Source of the DNA: a virus
Length of the DNA: 24,057 nucleotides
IMG/VR virus record: IMGVR_UViG_3300030331_000275
Location: 1 to 24,057 of that record
Direction: 5' to 3' (one strand)
A program made the translations under genes and the position numbers. Shown here piece by piece: positions 6,736 through 13,077 of this stretch. A model generated the notes under the pieces. It was not told where the DNA came from and did not search any database. It worked only from the letters and a program-made list of their open reading frames with translations. The stretch's first letter is position 1. Every line of letters begins with the position of its first letter.

Positions 6736-7106
6736 TATGCTAGGTCTCCAAAAAACGCTATTGAATGTGCAGGATTTGTATCAGTGAGTGTGCCGCCTGA
6801 TGCGGTAACAGAACGAGTAATAAATGAAGATGCACTTGTATCATCAACTGTATGAGTCCGATTATAGCTACTGTCGTGATTGGCAATTAAAGCTGCTACA
6901 GCCAAAGCCGCAGTAAAGGCATTAGTGACTGCAACAGTATTTAATCCGGCAGAACCATCAGTAACACTAGATATGTTTAGCGAAATATCAGAATTGCTAC
7001 TGCCATCAGCCTGTAAGTTTCCTGTTACCTTTGCCGCTCTTTGCTTAGTAAACGTAGCCGCACCGCCAGATGTATTTTGAATTGTATCTGCTTTTAACGT
7101 ACTCAT
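6735..7106 (-). CDS. GDLA-family tail protein, paralogue 1
   Basis: 123 residues, first of the array to be transcribed. Starts STLKADTIQNTSGGAAT. The family KAW is replaced by AAKVTGN, and the core reads LNISSVTDGSAGLNTVAV with TNAFTAALA. The Ala-rich centre and the absence of GTGDYT make it, with paralogue 5, a subtype distinct from the others. C-terminus AFFGDLA. Its ATG overlaps the preceding fibre gene by 4 nt (ATGA). Assignment rests on both ends and the NISS..D core. Confidence 0.78.
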   Translation of the reverse strand: MSTLKADTIQNTSGGAATFTKQRAAKVTGNLQADGSSNSDISLNISSVTDGSAGLNTVAVTNAFTAALAVAALIANHDSSYNRTHTVDDTSASSFITRSVTASGGTLTDTNPAHSIAFFGDLA

Positions 7107-7552
7107 AGCGTCACCAATGTACCACCGCTTTCAACAGTCAGGGTAACACCTGAGTTGATGGTAAGTGGCCCTGTTACGTTAGCGTTTTCTGTGGATAGGA
7201 TAGTTGTGTTTGTAGCAAGAGTTTGAGCATTTGTTCTAAACAGGCCCCCAACTTTAAAATTACCCTTGTTTTCTGCGGCAGGAACAATAGTGCCTTCCTG
7301 TGGCGCAAGGTAGTTTACAAAGATGTTTCCTGTGCCGCTGGACGGCGCGGCGGTGAAGGTAAGTGTTGTGCCATCAGGAACAGTGTATGCGTTGCTATCT
7401 TGAACAACACCATCAACTGAAACCAGTATGTCCTGAACAGAATTAACAGTCGTGTTTAAGGTAAAGGTTGTGTCGGATCCGTCACCGTTAAACCGTTGCA
7501 CTGAAGGAGTGCTTTGAAAGTTAACCGCAGGTACGCCGCCAATATAAGGCAT
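7103..7552 (-). CDS. tail fibre protein with MPYIG N-terminus, 149 aa
   Basis: MPYIGGVPAVNFQSTPSVQRF is followed by DGSDTTFTLNTTVNSVQDILVSVDGVVQ-type sequence and ..FVNYLAPQE near residue 88. This is a common marine phage fibre N-terminal domain thought to attach the fibre to the particle. After about residue 95 come short beta repeats (TGPLTINSGVTLTVESGGTL) like the start of a beta-helical shaft, but the protein ends there. The seven-gene GDLA array begins immediately downstream, so this may be the truncated shaft to which those subunits attach (inference). Confidence 0.8.
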   Translation of the reverse strand: MPYIGGVPAVNFQSTPSVQRFNGDGSDTTFTLNTTVNSVQDILVSVDGVVQDSNAYTVPDGTTLTFTAAPSSGTGNIFVNYLAPQEGTIVPAAENKGNFKVGGLFRTNAQTLATNTTILSTENANVTGPLTINSGVTLTVESGGTLVTL

Positions 7553-7902
7553 TAGGTTATCTCCATAATACTCAAAGTCGCATCAATTTTAGCTGATGTG
7601 TCGCAATCTATTTTCAACACATCGGTAGTCTGCATAACCACTTTGTTACCCGCAAGTAGTTCTATAGAAGAACCTGCCGGAATAGGTATGTCCTTTGCTA
7701 GAAAAACAGTTTCGTTTGTCTCAGTGTCTGAGGTATCTGATACAAGTTGTACATCCGCAGTTACCTGACTTGTGTTAATGTTACAAAGCATCAACCCAAG
7801 AACAACTGAAGTCGTTGAACTTGGCACAGTGTATAAAGTCAAAGGTGTGCCAGCGGAGGTTGGCATAGCACTGTTTGTCTTTACTTTAAAAGTATTTGCC
7901 AT
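7552..7902 (-). CDS. conserved beta-rich virion protein, 116 aa
   Basis: A 116-residue protein with alternating hydrophobic strands (TLYTVPSSTTSVVLGLMLCNI, VTADVQLV, IPIPAGSSIELLAGNKVVM, LKIDCDTSAKIDATLSIMEI). The order VPSSTTSVVLGL..N....A...L, IPIPAGSS and a final small-residue strand is typical of a conserved hypothetical beta-sandwich protein in marine phage tail regions. Function unknown; a baseplate or fibre-collar role would be a guess. Overlaps the next gene by 1 nt (TAATG). Confidence 0.75.
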   Translation of the reverse strand: MANTFKVKTNSAMPTSAGTPLTLYTVPSSTTSVVLGLMLCNINTSQVTADVQLVSDTSDTETNETVFLAKDIPIPAGSSIELLAGNKVVMQTTDVLKIDCDTSAKIDATLSIMEIT

Positions 7903-7906
7903 CTTT

Positions 7907-8395
7907 TTATCCTAACGCGATTGCTAAAGCTGTAGCATCACCTGAAGAAATGTCCGTAATAAACGTGGTGCTTGCCGCCATTGTTGAAGTAAAATCAGTG
8001 ACCGCAGCACTTGAACCCCCACCATTACAGTGAATGATGCGAGACTCGCCGTTTGCTACGGTAACATTTGCCCCAGAGCCTTGGCTAAATATAACAGATT
8101 GACCAGAGCTATTGGTAACAAAATAAATTTTTTCTGCATTGTTGGGTGCAACGGTTATGGTATGAGTACCAGAAGGTGAACCAGAACAAACTAAAACTTT
8201 GTTCATGCCATCGCTAACCGTGCCATCTGATGTGGTTAGGGTAGAGCTAGTTCCAGACAACGTAAGAGTAACATTGCCATTTAAAGCGGTATCAATGATA
8301 TCAAAGTTGGTGTTTGTGGTATCGCCCCAAGTGCCGGATTGTTCACCTGTAGCTGGTTTTTCAATACCAGTGTTTGTGGTATAGCTACTTGCCAT
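7907..8395 (-). CDS. tail fibre-like protein, 162 aa
   Basis: The N-terminus YTTNTGIEKPATGEQSGTWG followed by DTTNTNFDIIDTAL is a characteristic marine phage fibre-start motif. The body is Ser/Thr/Gly-rich with repeated strands (LTLSGTSSTLTTSDG, HTITVAPNNAEKIYFVTN, VTVANGESRIIHCNGGG). It ends in a small Ala/Leu-rich helix. Likely a short structural fibre or collar subunit. The ATG directly abuts the stop of the large adhesin downstream (no gap). Confidence 0.8.
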   Translation of the reverse strand: MASSYTTNTGIEKPATGEQSGTWGDTTNTNFDIIDTALNGNVTLTLSGTSSTLTTSDGTVSDGMNKVLVCSGSPSGTHTITVAPNNAEKIYFVTNSSGQSVIFSQGSGANVTVANGESRIIHCNGGGSSAAVTDFTSTMAASTTFITDISSGDATALAIALG

Positions 8396-9796
8396 TTATG
8401 CTACCTCCTTCCAATTTGGAGTGCTTGTAATCGTTATGTCGCTCCAAGTATTTGTAGTAGACGGCACGATTTCCTGTACATTTGCATCTTGGTCAGGGAC
8501 AATCCTGCCCCACACGGTTACAATACCAGTATTTGTAGTGGCTTGCAATCCTGATACACCCACAGCCATATCATCTACTTCCACGACCCCAATAGAGGTT
8601 GTAGTTTGTAGTCCAGTTATTGAAGTGAATGCAGCACAAGAAACGCTAATTGTGCCCAAGGATACCGTAGAAGAAACCCCTGTTGGGAACACATTAGCGG
8701 ACGCTAATACTTGTTCGTCTCCAAACCCTATAGATCCAACGAGACCTGTTTCTCCAATAGCGGCACCGCCAGCCGCTAAAACTGTTCCTATGGCTGTTGT
8801 GGAACTAAGACCTGTAGCTACTGCCGAGCCTCCTGCGGCAACTGTTTCTGCACCCAAGGTGGTTGTGGAACTTACGCCTGTAAGAGCATATGTTGATTCT
8901 AAAATTACGGACCCAACAGAACCAGAAGCGGCCTGCCCACCAACGGAAATAGCCCCACCAGCTTGAACGACAATGGAACCAAGAGCAGAGGTGGCTGACG
9001 GTCCCGTAACAGCAATACCTGCCGAACCTGTGACGGACTCTGAGCCTAAAGCACTAGTGGCGGTTACAGCAGTTACAGAAACATCTACATTAGTAGCAGA
9101 GATGCTATTCCACGCACCTTCTCCCCAAGTGCCTCGACCCCATCCAGCATTAGTCGTATTAGGTATCTGAACAAATACACCAAAACTCTGTATCTCATCA
9201 TTAGTGCCTTGAGCAGTCGCCGTTGCGCTTACGCCAACAACACCTAATATTTCAAGGTAGGCATAGATAGCACCGGAGGTCGCACCATTTTGTGCGGAAT
9301 AAAACTCTAAGGTGCCATTGTTAATGGTGACTTCGGGAGAGCGAAGCCAAATATCATTGTTGCTACCACTACTACTGGTTTCTGCATAAAGGTAAAAACT
9401 ACCAGTATTACCAGAAGTATTCCCAGTATTACTAGAAGGAGTACCGCCGCTATCCCTTACAAACTTGCCTGAAGCACTAGTAGAAGTTCCCACTGCTTCC
9501 CATGAAGCGGGATATTCAGAATCTATAGAGTCTAAATTTCCAGAAGATACTTGAGAATTATCAACGGAAGCGTTGGTTTCAAAACCCTGACTTGAAGAGA
9601 AATCAGTAAAGCTGTTCCCGCCGATATTAAAATCATCAAGCTGGATGTCACCTGTAAAAGAACTTCCAGACTGATATAGTACAATAATTCTTGCCTGCTT
9701 ACCAATGAAAGCAGATATGTCCGCTGTTCGTTGCGTCCAAGTCGCATTATTCTGCGCGGGTATGCTTATTAGGCGACTTGTAAGCTGTAAAGACAT
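8396..9796 (-). CDS. large repeat-containing adhesin or fibre protein with MAM-like domain, 466 aa
   Basis: Three parts. Residues 1-57 resemble the second half of a MAM-type jelly roll (WTQRTADISAF, GDIQLDDFNIG). Residues 64-185 resemble the first half (GFETN, GSFYLYAETSS, IWLRSPEVTI, LEFYSAQNG), so the halves are in permuted order. Residues 218-230 are GWGRGTWGEGAWN, shared with the large tail protein at 298-2043. Residues 239-428 hold about nine repeats of near 22 residues of the form xxTGLSSTTxLGTxxV. The last 35 residues are a separate cap. Surface adhesion or receptor contact is the natural inference. Start codon and SD are buried in a perfect 12-bp hairpin. Confidence 0.8.
   Translation of the reverse strand: MSLQLTSRLISIPAQNNATWTQRTADISAFIGKQARIIVLYQSGSSFTGDIQLDDFNIGGNSFTDFSSSQGFETNASVDNSQVSSGNLDSIDSEYPASWEAVGTSTSASGKFVRDSGGTPSSNTGNTSGNTGSFYLYAETSSSGSNNDIWLRSPEVTINNGTLEFYSAQNGATSGAIYAYLEILGVVGVSATATAQGTNDEIQSFGVFVQIPNTTNAGWGRGTWGEGAWNSISATNVDVSVTAVTATSALGSESVTGSAGIAVTGPSATSALGSIVVQAGGAISVGGQAASGSVGSVILESTYALTGVSSTTTLGAETVAAGGSAVATGLSSTTAIGTVLAAGGAAIGETGLVGSIGFGDEQVLASANVFPTGVSSTVSLGTISVSCAAFTSITGLQTTTSIGVVEVDDMAVGVSGLQATTNTGIVTVWGRIVPDQDANVQEIVPSTTNTWSDITITSTPNWKEVA
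8513..9082 (-). repeat. array of about nine GLSST-type protein repeats
   Basis: Repeats begin near residues 239, 262, 284, 304, 326, 348, 370, 393 and 413 of the adhesin. Examples are AVTGPSATSALGSIVV, ALTGVSSTTTLGAETV, VATGLSSTTAIGTVL, FPTGVSSTVSLGTISV and ITGLQTTTSIGVVEV. At DNA level they are diverged, so the array is old or selected for variation. Single or double copies of the same unit occur in the genes at 298-2043, 2051-2524 and 12622-13077. Confidence 0.75.
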
Positions 9797-9817
9797 AGGA
9801 AAAAATTCCTATGTCTT
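9790..9817 (-). promoter_or_regulatory. hairpin sequestering SD and start codon of the adhesin gene
   Basis: A perfect inverted repeat: arms AAGACATAGGAA (9806-9817 on the minus strand) and TTCCTATGTCTT (9790-9801), loop of 4. The left arm contains the SD-like AGGAA and the stop of the upstream gene. The right arm contains the ATG of the 466-aa gene. No U-tract follows, so it is not a terminator. Folding would block ribosome binding; ribosomes finishing the upstream gene would open the left arm, which suggests translational coupling (inference). Confidence 0.65.
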
Positions 9818-10271
9818 ATGCAATACGGATAATTGCGTTAGATGCGTTTGCAGTTGGAAATTGAATTGTAAATGTACCAGATGTTGATGTTTTATTGGCA
9901 CCAAAATCAAGAGCTGCAACAGCTTTATTTGAATCAGATGAGTTATAAATCAACGCACCACGAGCTGTAATAGTTGCTGTAGTAAAGCTCAAATCTGCAA
10001 AATCAGTAAACGCGGTTGTGCCAGAAGTGGTCGGGGTAACATTTGTCAAAGATCCGCCACCTGATGCGTAAGACCCGCTATTTGCAACCTCACCTGTAGT
10101 TGTGAAAGCTGTTGTTGCCGCTCCTAGTGTAGCAGTTGTGCTAGATTTACCACCACCGCCAATCGCATAAAGGGCTAACTTAAACGTGTCCCCAGATGAG
10201 TTCGTAAAATTATGTGTCCCCACAAGAAGCTCTTGCTTAAAAGAGGTACACATTGCTTGTGTAATAGCCAT
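9816..10271 (-). CDS. conserved virion protein MAITQAMCTSFKQELL family, 151 aa
   Basis: The N-terminal block (MAITQAMCTSFKQELLVGTH, residues 1-20) and C-terminal block (ALIYNSSDSNKAVAALDFG, FTIQFPTANASNAIIRI) are strongly conserved in a protein I recognise from many marine phages. The centre is Gly/Ser/Thr-rich (GGGGKSSTT, YASGGGSLTNVTPT). Function is unknown; the beta-rich composition and position beside fibre genes suggest a structural part of the tail or collar. Its stop codon lies within the hairpin controlling the next gene. Confidence 0.8.
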   Translation of the reverse strand: MAITQAMCTSFKQELLVGTHNFTNSSGDTFKLALYAIGGGGKSSTTATLGAATTAFTTTGEVANSGSYASGGGSLTNVTPTTSGTTAFTDFADLSFTTATITARGALIYNSSDSNKAVAALDFGANKTSTSGTFTIQFPTANASNAIIRIA

Positions 10272-10273
10272 TT

Positions 10274-10564
10274 CTATATTCTCCTAATGAGGTCAGCCAT
10301 TTCGCTGTTTCCAGCCTTCACCATTTTATTAGCAATAGTACCACGTTCTTCGCGCCTTGCCAATTCGATGTAATGATACAATACTACACGTAAATGATTT
10401 TGAAAAGCCTCTGCTTGATCTCGTATAGGAGGTGGGGCTTGGTCAGATACACTCATTATCTTATCCATAGCTAACTCGACAATTTGCTTTGAGGTATGAC
10501 CACCTTCGTCCGAGGTCATCACATTAACAGGGTTTACATTTATACTACCTGATATATTAAGCAC
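10274..10564 (-). CDS. small conserved phage protein, 96 aa
   Basis: Starts with GTG at 10564, preceded by an excellent SD (GAGGAGG, 6 nt upstream), and overlaps the Rossmann-type gene by 8 nt. A short disordered N-terminus (INVNPVNVMTSDEGG) is followed by two predicted helices (KQIVELAMDKIMSV and FQNHLRVVLYHYIELARREERG). The highly charged helical C-terminal half could be a helix-hairpin binding or assembly module. I recognise similar small proteins in marine phage structural operons but know no function. Confidence 0.7.
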   Translation of the reverse strand: MLNISGSINVNPVNVMTSDEGGHTSKQIVELAMDKIMSVSDQAPPPIRDQAEAFQNHLRVVLYHYIELARREERGTIANKMVKAGNSEMADLIRRI

Positions 10565-11321
10565 TTTTTTCCTCCTCGTAACTTACGTTAGGTACATCAT
10601 GTCTTCCAATAAGAACAGGATCTTTAATATCTAACGGCTCTGGAGGATCTAAACTAGTGTCCTCAACAGCCTCTTCAATCTTACTTTTTCTTGATATTAT
10701 CAATTGACCGTTTTGAACTCGTTGAACCAAAGGATCGGTTAAACGATGATACCCGTATAATTTTTCTTCTTCAGAAACATTGGTATCAAGAAGACCAGAA
10801 CTTGGCGCAACCTCTATTTGAATGCCCTTAGAGATTGCAAAAGCACACCAAAACTCCACACAAGCTCTTCCTGCTTCTGCAAAATGAATATTTTGTTTGT
10901 AACTAAAATCAACACCAAAAATGTTTATTTTACTCACTTGTGCAGCAATAGCATAAGCCAAAGCATAAGATACAGTGTTGTTGAAATAGGCTATTTCTGT
11001 TTTAGTAATTACCTCTTGGAGTGGGTACTCTACTATTTCAGGCACCCGCTTATCTAAACAACAAGAGTAAATCGGACCTTTGTTTGGAGTTTGTAACAAA
11101 AACTCTTTTGCTATCCCTGTTTGTTTTCCGGCTTTAATGTCATCTAGAAAACGAGATGCCGGATCCATCATAAAAGTACGATCAACATGAAATATACCGC
11201 CAATGCAGTTTATTCCCCAAACCTCGTCGTACTTATTTGAAACTATTCTAGACTTTACGTAATCACTAAAACTACCGCCAAGAGCGACGATAGCTATATT
11301 ACTACCCTTTAACTTTTGCAT
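10557..11321 (-). CDS. Rossmann-fold protein, DUF115 / MptE-like or glycosyltransferase-like, 254 aa
   Basis: Residues 8-20 (NIAIVALGGSFSD) form a nucleotide-binding beta-loop-helix start; DEVWGINCIGG and TFMMDP follow, then NNTVSYALAYAIAAQ and INIFGVDFSY at about 114-142, and VEFWCAFAISKGIQIEVAP. This order resembles DUF115/MptE-like Rossmann proteins and the CstII-like sialyltransferase superfamily, which act on sugar- or pterin-type nucleotide substrates. The C-terminal 70 residues are acidic and probably disordered. It sits inside a purely structural operon, so glycan modification of virion or host surface is an attractive but unproven idea. The family assignment is tentative. Confidence 0.55.
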   Translation of the reverse strand: MQKLKGSNIAIVALGGSFSDYVKSRIVSNKYDEVWGINCIGGIFHVDRTFMMDPASRFLDDIKAGKQTGIAKEFLLQTPNKGPIYSCCLDKRVPEIVEYPLQEVITKTEIAYFNNTVSYALAYAIAAQVSKINIFGVDFSYKQNIHFAEAGRACVEFWCAFAISKGIQIEVAPSSGLLDTNVSEEEKLYGYHRLTDPLVQRVQNGQLIISRKSKIEEAVEDTSLDPPEPLDIKDPVLIGRHDVPNVSYEEEKSA

Positions 11322-11965
11322 TATTGTTTTTGTACCCTTGTTAGGCCAACTCTATAAGCGTCCGTGTTTTCAACAGCTTCTGCATAAAGTTTTAATCTGG
11401 TTAAAGATTCTACAAACCGTTGTTCGTATAACTGAGTGATTGTTGGCTCACCTTTCATAAAAGTATATGCTTCAACTAAACACCCGTATAACAATACATC
11501 CGGCGCATTTTCTCCAAACCAAGATGTACCTGAACTAGAAGAGGTTATGGATTGAGGTCTGTAGTAATAATGTAGCTCTGCCGTGTAAGCTTGATTAGGT
11601 GTTGGGGCTAAGATAAGGTTGTCTACGTCAAACAAGCCATAATATTTTGGAGTTCCGGTAACTGCGGGATCTGGAGCATATTCCTGCAAAAAGTTTACAT
11701 CTTTTTGAAGCAAAAACTCATTTGAACCGCTGTTAATAATTGAAAGTGAAAATGTAGCTAGATAATCACTGGGCAAGGCTAAAAATTTATTGCCAGAGGC
11801 TACTGATGCAGTGACGTTTTTCCTAAAATAATCTAAGTCAACAAGTTTAAGAATACGCTCTTCTGTGTTTTCAATAAAATTGTTAAGGTTGTTAACAAAC
11901 GTGGCTTCATCGTTTTCCACGTAGTCTTGTATTGCTTGTTTTAATGTTGTTAATGTATACGTCAT
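11321..11965 (-). CDS. head-to-tail adaptor-like protein, 214 aa
   Basis: The N-terminal helices contain YTLTTLKQAIQDYVEN and FIENTEERILKLVDLDYFR. A beta domain follows (ASGNKFLALPSDYLATFSLSI, GTPKYYGLFDVDNLILAPTP, AELHYYYRP), then C-terminal helices (LLYGCLVEAYTFMKGEP, YEQRFVESLTRLKLYAEA). This helix-beta-helix layout and size match phage adaptor proteins of the SU10/P22-gp4-like connector type that sit below the portal. A second protein of related layout lies at 13077-13745. Overlaps the next gene by 1 nt (TAATG). Confidence 0.7.
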   Translation of the reverse strand: MTYTLTTLKQAIQDYVENDEATFVNNLNNFIENTEERILKLVDLDYFRKNVTASVASGNKFLALPSDYLATFSLSIINSGSNEFLLQKDVNFLQEYAPDPAVTGTPKYYGLFDVDNLILAPTPNQAYTAELHYYYRPQSITSSSSGTSWFGENAPDVLLYGCLVEAYTFMKGEPTITQLYEQRFVESLTRLKLYAEAVENTDAYRVGLTRVQKQ

Positions 11966-11967
11966 TT

Positions 11968-12621
11968 TTACACTATTGTTATGTTTCCGACCATGCTGCT
12001 ATGCACAGTGCATTGATATACTAAAGAAGTATCACTTGGCTCATGCGGCACGATAAATTGTGTAACGCCTGTAACGCTGTTATAATTTTCTGTAACGCCT
12101 GTTGTGAACGCAGAACCTCCGGAACTAGTTCTTATTTGTAGGGGATGACCACTAACATGACTAGAGTTGTCTATTATGTAAGTATGTCCTTTGTAAAAGG
12201 TAAAATTAGGGTTATCTCCGGAAGTAGCACCCGGACCAGAAAATTGATAAGCTGATCCCGTAGCCGCCGTTGTAGTGTATTTAGTTACAGGACCAGTGGT
12301 TTCATCGTTTAACCTAATCCAAACCCCTCCGTGAGCAAAGTACAAACCCCCTGTAGCGTGAACATGAGCAATAGCACCGTGATAAGTTGAAGCACTTGGT
12401 AAGTCACTCAATGCACCATAGTAAAAAACAATTTTATTAGCACCAGAACTAACATCAAAAAGACCGTTTGCATCTATTATATCAGTTAGAACGCTAGAAC
12501 TGTTTCCTAACGCTGCATAAATCTCATTAAAATTGTCATTAATCTTATCCGCGCCAGCACGAAGAGTATCGCCAGTGCCATCGTTTGCGCTTGATCCAAT
12601 TCCTACTGTTTGTTTTGCCAT
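11968..12621 (-). CDS. fibre protein with C-terminal cupredoxin-like domain, 217 aa
   Basis: The N-terminus (VGIGSSANDGTGDTLRAGAD, then KINDNFNEIYAAL) is a recurrent phage fibre-start motif. A small middle domain (residues 63-105, ending GGVWIRLNDET) follows. Residues 137-217 form a cupredoxin-like beta sandwich: NFTFYKGHTYIIDNS, SGHPLQIRTSS, and YQCTVHSSMVGNI. The classic type-1 copper ligands His159, Cys204, His207 and Met210 are all present in the order and spacing of plastocyanin-like sites (C-x2-H-x2-M). Copper binding is inferred from the motif and could be absent in the virion. Confidence 0.75.
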   Translation of the reverse strand: MAKQTVGIGSSANDGTGDTLRAGADKINDNFNEIYAALGNSSSVLTDIIDANGLFDVSSGANKIVFYYGALSDLPSASTYHGAIAHVHATGGLYFAHGGVWIRLNDETTGPVTKYTTTAATGSAYQFSGPGATSGDNPNFTFYKGHTYIIDNSSHVSGHPLQIRTSSGGSAFTTGVTENYNSVTGVTQFIVPHEPSDTSLVYQCTVHSSMVGNITIV

Positions 12622-13077
12622 TTAAGCCTCGTCAAAAGTCTTATTTGTTGCGTCAAGTGTAACACTTGTCGAGTCAAAGGTCGATGCCGATGTTGACGCT
12701 GATATTGTTACAGATCCAAGTGCGATGGTAGAAGATAAACCTATTAATTGTATTGGCGTAACAACGTCATCACTAAAAGTAACCGTGCCAACTTTACCTT
12801 CTGCTTGGGGGACCAACTCATATTGCAAAGTAGTTGTATTAAAAGCAGGAAATTGAACCTTAGCGTTAAATATGTTATTAGTGTTTGGTCTAGGTTCTCT
12901 AAGTGTTTGTGGGTCATGTACTTTTTTAAAGGGTCCAAGTTGAGGATGTTTTCTTTCAAACTCATCCTTACCAACCAACAAACCGTTCCATTCTTTACGC
13001 ATGTCTCTGTATTTATAACGCATTCCAGAGCGATCAGATATGGCGTAAGCGTTTTTTCCAGAGGCGTATCTAGCCAT
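12622..13077 (-). CDS. conserved virion protein with GLSST repeat, 151 aa
   Basis: Residues 1-62 form a conserved basic and aromatic block (ARYASGKNAYAISDRSGMR, YKYRDMRKEWNGLLVGKDEF, KHPQLGPF) found in marine phage structural proteins. A Pro/Asn linker follows, and then a beta C-terminus with one GLSST unit (LIGLSSTIALGSVTIS, residues 111-126). That unit is also found in the adhesin and the split tail protein. The N-terminal block may anchor to the connector and the repeat may mediate contact between virion proteins (inference). Start overlaps the previous gene by 1 nt (TGATG). Confidence 0.75.
   Translation of the reverse strand: MARYASGKNAYAISDRSGMRYKYRDMRKEWNGLLVGKDEFERKHPQLGPFKKVHDPQTLREPRPNTNNIFNAKVQFPAFNTTTLQYELVPQAEGKVGTVTFSDDVVTPIQLIGLSSTIALGSVTISASTSASTFDSTSVTLDATNKTFDEA

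Larger units (their letters stand above)
2525..7106 (-). repeat. array of seven paralogous GDLA-ending genes (4 + 3)
   Basis: Seven genes of 123-136 codons share a start pattern (LxVDTI..G), a core (KAW...DSFN.SS..D.GTG...T..M) and the terminal GDLA. Four are contiguous (7106-5586) and three more (3704-2525) follow after four unrelated fibre or chaperone genes. All are intact. Paralogues 2 and 6 have almost the same first third at DNA level. The array occupies about 2.7 kb in total and dominates the fibre region. Confidence 0.85.

Noticed and set aside
2525-7106. Diversity-generating retroelement acting on the GDLA paralogues
   Set aside because: The variable halves differ at all codon positions, not only at adenines, and no reverse transcriptase, template repeat or accessory gene is visible in the window.
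8421-8966. 181-codon plus-strand open frame, Pro/Val/Thr-rich
   Set aside because: It is antisense to the repeat region of the adhesin; its composition simply mirrors the Gly/Ser/Thr-rich repeats and no other plus-strand gene is convincing.
9790-9817. Intrinsic terminator between the 151-aa gene and the adhesin
   Set aside because: The stem is AT-rich and is followed on the minus strand by TACAGC, with no U-tract; the T-run lies in the loop.
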